DNA from: an uncultured Balneola sp.
GTDB lineage: Bacteria > Bacteroidota > Rhodothermia > Balneolales > Balneolaceae
DNA length: 64,000 nucleotides
Reading direction: 5' to 3'
NCBI GenBank assembly: GCA_913058495.1
Contig: CAJXQC010000004.1
Span: 1-64,000 of the forward strand
A model generated the notes under the pieces. That model worked only from the letters and a program-made list of their open reading frames with translations, was not told the DNA's origin and did no database searches. The translations under genes were made by a program, and so were the position numbers. The first letter of the stretch is position 1; every line of letters begins with the position of its first letter. Positions 18,323 through 28,370 of this stretch are shown here, one piece after another.

Positions 18323-20431
18323 ATGTTTCAAAAACTAACTCTCAGGGATCGAATTTTTTTGATTTCATCGCTTCTTATTATGGCAGCGATTACTTTGATA
18401 TGGGTTTTTATAAAACCTGAATATCAGGATAAGATCGTTAAAGAGAGAACCACTATTGTATCTCAGCTTCAGGAATATACTCTGCGACAAACAGATGGTA
18501 CGATAAGAAACTGGCTGAATTCCACTATCAGACTTGCACAGGATCTTTCTCAGGATCCGGGTAATGCTCCTGAATTAGCTAACAAAGCTATAAATTATAC
18601 TCCCGGCTTAATGAGAGTTATAATTGCTGACACTGAAAGTGACGAAGAAATAGATCTGATTCGCGGTATTTATAATTCAATTGATTTTACTATTGAACAG
18701 ATTGATTGGTATCCATCCCGAATTGATGAAACCACCAATACAGCGTTAGTAAATCACCCTGAACAAACTGTAGATTTCTTTATTACGGAAAGAGCTTTTC
18801 AGATAGGTTCTAATGTTTTCAAACTTCGGTTATACTTTAATGCTCAGAATTTGAATAACAGCCTTACCAACATTCCGCTTGGCGGCTCCTACTTTACCAG
18901 TATCTCGAATTCACTGGGAGAAAGTGTCACTCCATCTTCAACCTTTCAATTTCCAAATGACTTAATTGGTGAGACCAGTTTTTCAGATGAAAAGATGATA
19001 ACTATTGATTCAAAAAACTGGTATGTGCTTTCTTCGCGGTTTGAAACAATTCCTTTTTGGCATCTGGTAGCTGTAGATGATGCATTCATACTTGAACCGG
19101 TTAACAAACTTCTGCGTTTTTCTTACTACACTGCGGCATTTGTTCTGTTATTTATGTTCGGGTTTAGCTGGTATGTAAGCTTACGTGTAAACAAGCCTAT
19201 AAAGCTACTTTTAGAAGACGTGGAGTATTTAGGAAATCTGGATTTCGACCACCGCATTAAGCAGGTTTCGCTTCCTGAATTTCAGCCTATGCATGATACT
19301 CTGGAAAATATCAGAGCTACCTTAAGCCGCTATCAAAAACTGAATGTTGAAAAGATCATATTAGAAGAGTGGAAAAATAAATATATGGTTACCTATTCTG
19401 AAGATCTGATAGGTATAATTGGTGAAGAAGGAACTTTCACTTTTATCAACAATCAATTTATTTCATTTTTAGAAGACCTGAAACTGAATCCGAAAAACGC
19501 ATCGCTGGATAAGATACTTAATCATTCCAACATCAAAGTTTCAGAATCGAATCAAGCTTTACATTACCCTGATCCCTTTACCATAAAAGTAAACCAGTCT
19601 TCATTAACCCATTCAACCATTGAAGGCATAGAGTACTTCTATGACTTCCAATACCTGTCCATTCTGGATGAAAGTAATGAAGAGATCGGAGCCTACGTGA
19701 TTATTCATGATAAGACCGAAGATCGCTTGTTAGACATCAAACGTAATGATATGATCAATGTGATTGTTCATGAGCTGAAGAATCCTATTACAGGTGTTGT
19801 AGGTTTATCCAGGCTAATTATTGAAACTGATGATATGGAACCTGCAGAATCTAAAACCCTGATGCAGGAAGTACTTAACTCAGGGGAACGGATGAACGAG
19901 CTAGTAAATCGCTTTCTGGAAGTTCAAAAACTTGAGGCAGGAAATACTTCTCTAAATGTGTCAGAAATTGATGTTAAAGAAGTAATCGAAGACGTTACGA
20001 TGTTGTCTAAACCATTGCTTTCTTCCAAGAGTCTATCTCTTTCAGTTACAGAGACAGGAAAAAAGTTTAATATAGAGGCAGACAGAGATCTGGTGTTTGA
20101 TTCCATTCAAAACATTCTCAGTAACGCTGTAAAATATGGAGAACCTGAAAGAGTCATTGACATCGACCTTAAATCAACCCGTGAATCCGTTATAGTTTCA
20201 ATTACCGATTATGGCTACGGAATCAGTATTGAAGATCAGAGCAAAGTATTTGAGAAATTTTTCAGGGTAAAATCTAATATCAAAGCTGCTCGTGAAAAAG
20301 GAACAGGACTTGGATTGGCTTATGTAAAACAAATTATGCAACGTCATCATGGCGATATTGCATTGGAATCTTCAGCTAAGATCGGAAGTAGATTTATACT
20401 AACTTTCCCAAAAAAATATAAAGCCGGATAA
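18323..20431 (+). CDS. Membrane sensor histidine kinase with HAMP and PAS domains
   Basis: An inner-membrane sensor of about 702 residues. It has one membrane span near residues 11-32, a periplasmic sensor domain to about 265, and a second span (FVLLFMFGFSWYVSL). A HAMP-like linker and a PAS-like region (about 350-465) follow, then HisKA with the phospho-acceptor in VIVHELKNPITG (His483 from this start) and HATPase_c with NILSNAVKYG and GTGLGLAYVK. ATG 18323 is chosen over TTG 18317, two codons upstream. No response regulator is adjacent. Its stop overlaps the start of the FecR-domain gene (TAATG), so the two are coupled and may report on the same surface signal; this link is inferred. Confidence 0.9.
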   Translation: MFQKLTLRDRIFLISSLLIMAAITLIWVFIKPEYQDKIVKERTTIVSQLQEYTLRQTDGTIRNWLNSTIRLAQDLSQDPGNAPELANKAINYTPGLMRVIIADTESDEEIDLIRGIYNSIDFTIEQIDWYPSRIDETTNTALVNHPEQTVDFFITERAFQIGSNVFKLRLYFNAQNLNNSLTNIPLGGSYFTSISNSLGESVTPSSTFQFPNDLIGETSFSDEKMITIDSKNWYVLSSRFETIPFWHLVAVDDAFILEPVNKLLRFSYYTAAFVLLFMFGFSWYVSLRVNKPIKLLLEDVEYLGNLDFDHRIKQVSLPEFQPMHDTLENIRATLSRYQKLNVEKIILEEWKNKYMVTYSEDLIGIIGEEGTFTFINNQFISFLEDLKLNPKNASLDKILNHSNIKVSESNQALHYPDPFTIKVNQSSLTHSTIEGIEYFYDFQYLSILDESNEEIGAYVIIHDKTEDRLLDIKRNDMINVIVHELKNPITGVVGLSRLIIETDDMEPAESKTLMQEVLNSGERMNELVNRFLEVQKLEAGNTSLNVSEIDVKEVIEDVTMLSKPLLSSKSLSLSVTETGKKFNIEADRDLVFDSIQNILSNAVKYGEPERVIDIDLKSTRESVIVSITDYGYGISIEDQSKVFEKFFRVKSNIKAAREKGTGLGLAYVKQIMQRHHGDIALESSAKIGSRFILTFPKKYKAG

Positions 20432-22188
20432 TGAAATCACTGACAATAACTATCCTGATAAGTTTTATTTCTTTAGGTGTTCAAGCTCAGTCTCCTGTGT
20501 CTTTTTCAAGCGATAAGCTTCAACAAATATCACAAAGATATGCCGGTAGTTCTCTGAACTGGCCTGTTGTTGTTAGTCTTGCTGACCATAACATCACAAA
20601 TAATACTTTTACTCTTTCGAGTGGTGATCTGCTTAAACTGAGAAGCCTTACCAATTCCACACTCATTTTTGAAGATCAACAAAAAAGAACGAATAAGCTG
20701 ATTAGCGAGGGTGCTACTATCTTTGCTACTAATCAACTAAATGATACCAACAAGTTGTTCAGTGATTTTCTGGATGAGATCAGAAATGGAAACTTAGAAA
20801 ATGCTCTGTCTATAAGTGAACAACTAAAACCTTCCGTTGACGCTTTGGAGAGAACACTGAACAGTAACCGATTGGTGTCGATACAAGCTCAATTAATTAC
20901 CAAAAACGGACTTGTTGACAAAAGGTTAGGATTACTTGCCGGTTGGAATGAAGCTTTTGTGGGTGATCTGTTTGAAGAATCGCACGGCGTCAGAACCCAA
21001 GAGGAAAGTTATGCAACTTTAGCTTTTACTGATGGAAGTAATATCATAGTTAATCCAAGCACCACTGCAATTATCAGAAAGTCCAGAATAGATAAACTTG
21101 ACAAAAGTGCCGATGCTGAAATCACTTTGGTAGAAGGTGGTTTACTTTCTAAACTTTCCGCAGTTGGTAAAGAGAGAAGTAAATATATTTTGAATGCAGG
21201 AAGCTCAACTACAGAGTTGAATACACAAAATTTTCTGGCAGAAAATACAGGTGGAACTGATGTAAGGCTCTCCAACTACGATGGTGATGCTCAGGTTTCA
21301 GCAAATAACGTTGTTGTAACTATCCGAAAAGATGAAGGAACAATTATTCGTGGAAATGCAGCTCCCCTGCCTCCTGTAAAGCTTTTACCCTCACCCAAAT
21401 ACTTAACTTCAAAATTGGACACCATAATTTATCAAAGTGACTTTCTTCTGAATTTTTCCGGTGTTGATAATGCAGTAAAGTATAGAGTAGAATATAGTAC
21501 TGCTTATAATTTTGATGAAAATGTGATAGTTAAAGAAGTAAGCAATCCCAGAATCCTGATGGAAGACCTTTCTCTTGGCACAACCTATGTAAGAGTTCAA
21601 TCCGTAGATGATCTCGGACTTAAGGGACCTTTTACTGATAAATTTTTAGTGATAAGAAATCAGGACACCAAATCTCCTCCAATTTTTGGTGATCAGTTTA
21701 GCCAGAAGGTTCATTTTGTGCTATCAAATTCTGTTACAGTAACAGGTGTAACTGAACCTGACGCCATTGTAGTAGTAAATGGTAAAAATACTAAGGTATC
21801 AGGTTCCGGCACTTTCAGCAGTGTAGTTTCATTAGAATCTAATGATCAAATCATTAATGTCACTTCAACAGATGGCTCTCAGAATACCACTCGCAAAGAA
21901 CTTCGTGTTGTACATTTAACGGAAGCAGATCTTTTCAAAGTTAAACTTGATGGGTTGGATTTAAAAGAAGATATTTCTGCTACAAATTCTGCAAAAACAA
22001 TAACTGGACGTGCTTTTCCTGAAATGGAAGTAGAGCTTAAAAATGGTGAAACTATAAAAACTGTAAAAACAGATTCGCAAGGTAGATGGGGTGTAACAAT
22101 GAACGTGCAACAAGGCAAACTTTCCATTACATTTAAGGCGAATCAAACAGGCATAGAAACATTGTCCAAATCCTATACGGTTAAGTAA
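20431..22188 (+). CDS. FecR-domain secreted protein with FN3/Ig-like C-terminal domains
   Basis: A 585-residue exported protein with a signal peptide ending VQAQ (about residue 20). Residues 25-75 resemble a LysM-like segment. Residues about 165-310 form a FecR domain (AFVGDLFEESHGVRT, ATLAFTDGSNIIVNPS, EITLVEGGLLSKL). The rest is a fibronectin-like domain (VDNAVKYRVEYSTAYNF) and two Ig-like domains (VTVTGVTEPDAIVVVNG and KTITGRAFPEMEVEL). FecR proteins relay outer-membrane signals, but here the usual sigma factor and TonB receptor are absent. It is translationally coupled to the histidine kinase and is followed 16 bp later by the PKD protein. A structural peptidoglycan-linked role is an alternative. 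Confidence 0.82.
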   Translation: MKSLTITILISFISLGVQAQSPVSFSSDKLQQISQRYAGSSLNWPVVVSLADHNITNNTFTLSSGDLLKLRSLTNSTLIFEDQQKRTNKLISEGATIFATNQLNDTNKLFSDFLDEIRNGNLENALSISEQLKPSVDALERTLNSNRLVSIQAQLITKNGLVDKRLGLLAGWNEAFVGDLFEESHGVRTQEESYATLAFTDGSNIIVNPSTTAIIRKSRIDKLDKSADAEITLVEGGLLSKLSAVGKERSKYILNAGSSTTELNTQNFLAENTGGTDVRLSNYDGDAQVSANNVVVTIRKDEGTIIRGNAAPLPPVKLLPSPKYLTSKLDTIIYQSDFLLNFSGVDNAVKYRVEYSTAYNFDENVIVKEVSNPRILMEDLSLGTTYVRVQSVDDLGLKGPFTDKFLVIRNQDTKSPPIFGDQFSQKVHFVLSNSVTVTGVTEPDAIVVVNGKNTKVSGSGTFSSVVSLESNDQIINVTSTDGSQNTTRKELRVVHLTEADLFKVKLDGLDLKEDISATNSAKTITGRAFPEMEVELKNGETIKTVKTDSQGRWGVTMNVQQGKLSITFKANQTGIETLSKSYTVK

Positions 22189-22204
22189 ATTCGATCGGGT
22201 TATT

Positions 22205-25200
22205 ATGATAAAACGACTAACACTCGTTCTTACTTTATTATTTGTCTCGCACTCTATTTTTGCACAGGAAGTCTACCTTTCTATATCCGGCAAAAGTACT
22301 TCAATCATTAGTGGAGATAGCCGAAATCAGTATGATATTTGGATCAAACCTTCCAGTACTCCACAATCAGGTAAAATTGAGATCTTTGATGCAGGATTAG
22401 GTGGCGCGGTAGATATTGTTACTCAAAATGGCGCTAATACTTCTACCTCATTTTCATTATTCCCTTTTGATGAATTATATAATATTGAAAATGGAACATT
22501 ACGGTCTAAAGCTAATCCATCAAATAGAGTAGCACAGCTAACAACCCAAAGCGAAGAACGTTTTAAAAACAGATGGGTTGCTTTATCTGATATCGATAAT
22601 ACTTCGGCCAACGGTTATATAATCCGTGTCTCAACTGATAATGGAGATGATGTAAATAGTTTTAACTTCCGTGTTAGTTCGCCAACCGGACAGATTTTAT
22701 CCGGTCAAAACTGGCAAATTATTGGGGTCGATCTGTCAATCGGGCTTTTTAATTCACAAAGAAGTTCTGTATTTCAACTTAAACCTTATGTGTTGCAGGA
22801 AGCTTCTGATTCACCCCGCTTAGTTGCCAGCGGACAAGAAGATTCAAGAGTTCGTAAAATTGATTCTTTTGGAGAAATTTTTGACCTGTCCCGTTCCGGT
22901 ATCCCTGCCTCAAAATTCGGTTTAAAAAACAATTGGGGTTTGAATATTACAGGATCATCAGATCGAATTAATACATTGACAGTATATGGATTTGACGCAC
23001 CCGTTCTTTGGTTATTAGAGCCATTTGTTAGTGAGAATAACAGGAAACCCAATCTGGGCATTAATGAAGTTCCTACTCAACAATGTACTGAGAAAACATT
23101 TGAATTAGCCGGAAACGACTTTAATAACGCAGAAATCAGCAACTCCAGATGGATACTCGATAATCAACAAGTTGCTTCCGGTAAAACACCAACCATTTCG
23201 TCTGATACTCCCGGTGAGCTGCAGTATACAGTGCTAATTCCCAATCAAAGATCACTTTTTCCTGAATATTGGACATATACAAAATCAGTATTTATAAATT
23301 CTCCTCCCGTAGCAAGAGTATCTGTTCCAAAACGTGTGATATCGCCTACTGAAACTGTATTACTGTCAGGCTCAAATTCATATGATATTGAAGGCAAGCC
23401 TTTGACCTACCAATGGTATGTGAATGGCTCACCAAGAGGTAATTCAGAATCTTTCCGGTTTTCAAGTACAATTTCCGGTAATTATAATGTAACTCTCAGA
23501 GTTTCGGATGGTGGTTCCAATCCTACTTGCGCTACAGATGAAAGACAAATTCAGATGCGCGTTAACACACAGCCTTATGCTGAGTTAAATATTGCTTCAC
23601 TAATTGGAACAGGTGAAAATGTAACTGCTACCGTAAGTAATCAAACCGATGCAGACAATGATTCTTTAATCTATTCTTGGAGAGGTCTCGGTATAACGGG
23701 TTCATCAAATGGTGAAACAGTAACTGTAAATCACTCAGAGCCGGGTTCATACACCCTTAATCTTACTTTAGATGATGGATCCGGATCCACTAACGGCTTA
23801 TACTCAATTAATAAAAGATACGAAGTTAATGCACCCCCGGTGCCTCAGTTCACATTAAGAGAAAAAGCCGCTCCGGGAGATAATATCACTTTTGATGCTG
23901 GTAGTTCCACTGATGGGAATAATAATCCATTAACCTATAAATGGTTTGTGAATGACAATCTGATAGCTTCTGAAGCAGTATCAGATTTTCAATTTTCTGA
24001 TCCGGGTACTTATCGTGTAAAACTTATAGTTGATGATGGCAGAGGTGTTTCTAATTCGATTCAGGAACTTACTAAAACCGTTCGGATAAATACTCCTCCT
24101 CAACCGATAATAACTGCCGCAAAAGTAACTTCAAGTTCCAGAGTAACTTTTTCAGCAGAACAAAGTAGCGATTCAGAATCCACACTAAGTACATACAGAT
24201 GGGATTTCGGAGATGGAAATACAGGAACAGGACCTAGGGTTCAGCATACATATTCCAAAACAGGAGAATACAGAGTTACTCTTCAGGTAAACGATGGTGA
24301 AGGACTTTCAAACAGTTCCAGAACCACCGAGCATATCTTGTTGATCAACCAATATCCGATAGCAGATTTTATTTCACCTGTTGTCGTTGCTCCCGGGCAG
24401 GAATTTACATTAGACGGCTCCATAAGCACCGACAGCGATGGGTTGATAACCAGTTATGAGTGGTATAACGAAGGAGAATTAATTGGAACAGGCAGTACAA
24501 TTACCACCAGTTTAAGTAAAACAGGAAACGCAAATATCTCACTAAGGGTAAAAGACGATTCAGGTTATGAACTTGCTGAAGGAATTAAAACCAAAAAAGT
24601 ACGTGTAAACACACCGCCTACTCCTGTTTGGGTTACTGATGCGGGTTTCGTAGCTCCAAATAAAGAAATTAGGTTCTCTGCCGCAGAATCATACGACCTG
24701 GATGGAAGCATCGCACGATACAAGTGGGAATTTAATGACGGAGTAACACTCCGAGGCCGTGTAATTCAACGAACTTTCAGAGAAAGTGGAACCAAATCTT
24801 TTACACTAACAGTAACAGATAACGACGATTTATCGAACTCCAGCTCTACTGTATCGGGAGAACTGAAAGTAAATCACCAGCCTCTGATCGTTACAGAAAC
24901 CGTTTTAAGATCCAATGCTCTTTCAGTAAAACTTGATGCCACCTCAAGTTATGACCTTGATGAAAATCCATTGACTTTTGAATGGACTTTGCCGGATGGC
25001 ACAAAACGAAACGAATCTTCTTTTACATGGCAGGCAAGTGAACCTGGAGTACATTTCATTGGGCTTACTGTTGATGATGGTTTGGGGCTTGAAAATAGTA
25101 TTGCAGAGGAATCCATCAGAGTTTTAATAAACAGACCGGTTAAAGCAGTGGTTGCATCTGAAATTGCTTCCTGTACCGGACAAACGGTTTTATTTAACAG

Positions 25201-26923
25201 CTCACAGAGCTTTGATCCTGACGGAGATCCTTTCAGTGTAAACTGGAGTTTTGGAAATGGAGCGTCTTCTGATCAGGCTAATCCATCTTATGTATATGAA
25301 ACACCCGGAATTTATGAAGCCAAACTTACTTTGAATGATGGTTTTACTGAAGAACAAACTGTAGCCACTATCCCTGTTATCATTGAAGGTTCTCCGGTAG
25401 CTAAGCTAAATTTATCCGATACTACAATTTGCGTAAACAACAGCATCAGGTTTGACGGATCCTCGAGTACAGATCCTTCCGGCTCCCTCCCATCCTTTAG
25501 TTGGGATACAGGTGATGGAAAATCAAAAACCGGAGCTGTGATCGATCATATTTTTACTACCCCCGGAGTTTACACAGTTTCACTAACCGTTGAAGGTTCG
25601 GGATCAGGCCGTTGCAGTAACATCAGCCAAACAACTGCAACAGTAACTGTAGTTGAAGGACCTGAAGCAAGTTTTGAGCTTCCTGAATATACTGTTCCCG
25701 GAAAAGCAGTAACACTGGATGGATCCGCATCATCAGCTGATGGTGGTTTTAAATCTGCTAAATGGGTTATTGATTCTGAAAAAGGACAAGAAGTTGTTGA
25801 AGGACTTAATACAACCTATACCTTTGATGAACCCGGTGAATATCTTGTCAGCCTTGAACTGGAAACCAATTCAGAAACAAATTGTAATACCGTAAGCATC
25901 ACCAAAAGTATAAAGGTTAATGCACCTCCGGTTATAACCTGGAATTTACCTTCAAATATACCGGCCGGAACAGATCTTAAACTGGATGCTTTGAGTTCCA
26001 GAGATCCTGATGGCTTCGTTAAGTCTTATAAATGGTATATGGATGGGCAACTGATCAGTGAAAATGCTGCCGAAATCATAAAAGCGATTCAACCGGGAGA
26101 TCATACCGTTAAACTTGAGATCACCGACAATACAACAGCAACAAATAATACTGTTTCTGCCGAAAAAACATTCTTTGCCAATAGTAAGCCTTCTCCTTCC
26201 ATTATTGCTCCTGAAGCAGTGTATCTGAACGAGACTGTCAGTTTCAGAAATGCATCAACTCTGGACCGAGATGAAGATGTATTGACTTCTACATGGAAAC
26301 TTGATGGAAATATAATACCAAACCCAACTTTTGAAGTAACCAATCAACAAGGTCACAAGCTTGTTCTGATACAGAATGACAACAGAGGACTCTCCAACTC
26401 AGTAGACAGTGCTGTAATTCGGGTAACTCCAAAGCTGTTACCAGTGGCTGATCCTGACCTTCCAAACTTGATAGCTGTGGGCGGAGCTTTATCATTACCT
26501 GATATCAAAATAGAAAACCCGTGGAGATTTAAAAATCAGGGACAATTTTCCCTAACATGGACATCAACAACACCGGGTAATAAAACTCTTACTCTCGCAT
26601 ATGTTCAAAATGGTTCCGAGTTAGTATCACAGGAATTCTCTCTTCAGGTTGTTCCACGACTTAGTTTCACTGAAAGTCCTGAAACACAAACTATTGAATG
26701 GAATCCTGCAAACCCATCAATGATTCTCAGAGCTCCTTCTGTAAACAGAGAAGACTCTGATGTAATCTATACCTGGAAACAAAGAGGAAGCACACTTGGA
26801 ACGGGTAAACAAATTGGCGTTCAACTGGTTAAAGGTGAAAATAGATTTACAGTTCAGGTAACTGATCAACGGGTAGCAAGATCGAGCCCGGTAACTATTG
26901 ATGTGGTTATTATAACCGAATAA
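22205..26923 (+). CDS. Giant PKD-repeat exported protein
   Basis: A 1572-residue protein with a signal peptide ending IFAQ (about residue 20). A roughly 300-residue N-terminal region is followed by about a dozen PKD/Ig-like domains, recognisable by repeats of the RWDFGDGNTGTG and YKWEFNDG kind and by VTVDDGxGxxNS-type strands separated by NTPP or NAPP linkers. The protein ends VIITE without a type IX sorting domain, so it may remain periplasmic or be held at the outer membrane by a partner. Cysteines are few and sit in the first PKD domains after residue 970. It is the third gene of the kinase-FecR-PKD run, so a shared envelope-sensing or structural role is likely. Its function is unknown. 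Confidence 0.85.
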   Translation: MIKRLTLVLTLLFVSHSIFAQEVYLSISGKSTSIISGDSRNQYDIWIKPSSTPQSGKIEIFDAGLGGAVDIVTQNGANTSTSFSLFPFDELYNIENGTLRSKANPSNRVAQLTTQSEERFKNRWVALSDIDNTSANGYIIRVSTDNGDDVNSFNFRVSSPTGQILSGQNWQIIGVDLSIGLFNSQRSSVFQLKPYVLQEASDSPRLVASGQEDSRVRKIDSFGEIFDLSRSGIPASKFGLKNNWGLNITGSSDRINTLTVYGFDAPVLWLLEPFVSENNRKPNLGINEVPTQQCTEKTFELAGNDFNNAEISNSRWILDNQQVASGKTPTISSDTPGELQYTVLIPNQRSLFPEYWTYTKSVFINSPPVARVSVPKRVISPTETVLLSGSNSYDIEGKPLTYQWYVNGSPRGNSESFRFSSTISGNYNVTLRVSDGGSNPTCATDERQIQMRVNTQPYAELNIASLIGTGENVTATVSNQTDADNDSLIYSWRGLGITGSSNGETVTVNHSEPGSYTLNLTLDDGSGSTNGLYSINKRYEVNAPPVPQFTLREKAAPGDNITFDAGSSTDGNNNPLTYKWFVNDNLIASEAVSDFQFSDPGTYRVKLIVDDGRGVSNSIQELTKTVRINTPPQPIITAAKVTSSSRVTFSAEQSSDSESTLSTYRWDFGDGNTGTGPRVQHTYSKTGEYRVTLQVNDGEGLSNSSRTTEHILLINQYPIADFISPVVVAPGQEFTLDGSISTDSDGLITSYEWYNEGELIGTGSTITTSLSKTGNANISLRVKDDSGYELAEGIKTKKVRVNTPPTPVWVTDAGFVAPNKEIRFSAAESYDLDGSIARYKWEFNDGVTLRGRVIQRTFRESGTKSFTLTVTDNDDLSNSSSTVSGELKVNHQPLIVTETVLRSNALSVKLDATSSYDLDENPLTFEWTLPDGTKRNESSFTWQASEPGVHFIGLTVDDGLGLENSIAEESIRVLINRPVKAVVASEIASCTGQTVLFNSSQSFDPDGDPFSVNWSFGNGASSDQANPSYVYETPGIYEAKLTLNDGFTEEQTVATIPVIIEGSPVAKLNLSDTTICVNNSIRFDGSSSTDPSGSLPSFSWDTGDGKSKTGAVIDHIFTTPGVYTVSLTVEGSGSGRCSNISQTTATVTVVEGPEASFELPEYTVPGKAVTLDGSASSADGGFKSAKWVIDSEKGQEVVEGLNTTYTFDEPGEYLVSLELETNSETNCNTVSITKSIKVNAPPVITWNLPSNIPAGTDLKLDALSSRDPDGFVKSYKWYMDGQLISENAAEIIKAIQPGDHTVKLEITDNTTATNNTVSAEKTFFANSKPSPSIIAPEAVYLNETVSFRNASTLDRDEDVLTSTWKLDGNIIPNPTFEVTNQQGHKLVLIQNDNRGLSNSVDSAVIRVTPKLLPVADPDLPNLIAVGGALSLPDIKIENPWRFKNQGQFSLTWTSTTPGNKTLTLAYVQNGSELVSQEFSLQVVPRLSFTESPETQTIEWNPANPSMILRAPSVNREDSDVIYTWKQRGSTLGTGKQIGVQLVKGENRFTVQVTDQRVARSSPVTIDVVIITE

Positions 26924-27011
26924 CTATTCAGTTATACTGCTTCAAAATCTTTCATTTCACTCAAAAACACAGTAGTTTAATTCGTTAACAAATTACGAAA
27001 AAAGGCTCTTT

Positions 27012-28370
27012 TTGAAGATCATAATAATTGGTGCCGGAGAAATTGGGTACGACCTTGCTAGTGTACTCTCCAAGGAAAAGCACGATGTAATAATTTTAGA
27101 TCGCGACAAAGAATCGTTATCAAAAGCATCAGAAACTTTGGATGTACTATGTAAAGAAGGAAATGCTACATCAGCTAACGACCTGAACAAAGCAGGTGTT
27201 TCTGAAGCAGATATCGTGATCTCTGTAACCAGTGTGGATGAAGTAAATATGATCGCGTCCATGATCAGTAAAAAACTGGGTGCCAAAATGGTGATCGCCC
27301 GGGTCAGAAATGACGAATTTTCTCATCGCGACTCCCCTTTAAAAGCTACCGATCTGGGAATTGATGTAATGATCAACCCTGAACTCAGTGCCGCACAGGA
27401 AATAGCTCAGCTTTTAAAACGGTCTGCGGCCAGTGATGTGATCAATCTGGCTGATGACCTGATGCAACTTGTAGGAATCCGATTGGACAGAAATGCTCCT
27501 TTGATAGGAAAAACGCTGATCGAATATGCTTCAGAAAACGATGATATAACATTTCGTGTAGTCGCTATTGCTCGTCGTGGCAGAACATTAATGCCTCGTG
27601 GCCCAATGAAACTTCAGACTTTTGATCAGGTCTTTATCCTGGCAAAAACGGAAGACATTCCGGCTATCATAGCTACTACCGGTAAATCAGAAACAGATCT
27701 GAATAGAATAATGATTGCCGGAGGCTCCGGAATCGGTACAACTATTGCCCGTATTTTATGTGGAGATGAGAAAAAGGACTGGTCAGTAAAACTCATCGAG
27801 CCTAATTACGAAAGAGCAGAAGAACTCGCCATTGAATTAAAAAATGCAATGATCCTGAACGGAAATCCGACGGACCCTGATCTGTTAGCTTCAGAAGGAA
27901 TTACTGATATGGATGCTTTTATTGCGGTAACCGATGACGAGGAATCAAATATTATCTCCTGCTTGATGGCAAAGCATTTGGATGTTAAAAAGACAGTTGC
28001 ACTGGTTTCTAAGCCTGATTTCATTCCTCTTTCTCAAACAATAGGTCTTGATGCAGTCGTAAATAAAAAAGTAGCTGCTTCGAATGAAATTCACCGTTAT
28101 GTAAGAAGTGGTAATGTGATTTCTGTAACGGAACTCCGTGGAATTAAAGCAGAAGTAATTGAGCTTTTGGTTTCAGAGAAATCTAAAGTAGTAGATAAAC
28201 AAATTCAAAAGATCAAACTCCCGGATGGTTGTATAGTTGGTGGAGTTCTTTGTGACGGATCGGTTGAAATTGCAACCGGTAAAACGGTAATTCAGGCCGG
28301 AGACCGGGTGATGGTGTTCTGTTTGCCTGAAGCTATAGATAAAGTAACCAAGCTTTTCAGTAATGCCTAA
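27012..28370 (+). CDS. trkA: Trk potassium transport system regulatory subunit TrkA
   Basis: A 452-residue cytosolic NAD-binding regulator of potassium uptake. It has two RCK modules: an N-terminal Rossmann fold (IIIIGAGEIGYDLA) and a second one (IMIAGGSGIGTTIARIL near residue 235). Each is followed by a TrkA-C domain, the last beginning IKAEVIELLVSEKSKVVDKQ. The start is TTG at 27012; no ATG fits, and the family N-terminus begins exactly there. The gene overlaps trkH by 8 bp. It lies 88 bp after the PKD gene on the same strand. Confidence 0.95.
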   Translation: MKIIIIGAGEIGYDLASVLSKEKHDVIILDRDKESLSKASETLDVLCKEGNATSANDLNKAGVSEADIVISVTSVDEVNMIASMISKKLGAKMVIARVRNDEFSHRDSPLKATDLGIDVMINPELSAAQEIAQLLKRSAASDVINLADDLMQLVGIRLDRNAPLIGKTLIEYASENDDITFRVVAIARRGRTLMPRGPMKLQTFDQVFILAKTEDIPAIIATTGKSETDLNRIMIAGGSGIGTTIARILCGDEKKDWSVKLIEPNYERAEELAIELKNAMILNGNPTDPDLLASEGITDMDAFIAVTDDEESNIISCLMAKHLDVKKTVALVSKPDFIPLSQTIGLDAVVNKKVAASNEIHRYVRSGNVISVTELRGIKAEVIELLVSEKSKVVDKQIQKIKLPDGCIVGGVLCDGSVEIATGKTVIQAGDRVMVFCLPEAIDKVTKLFSNA

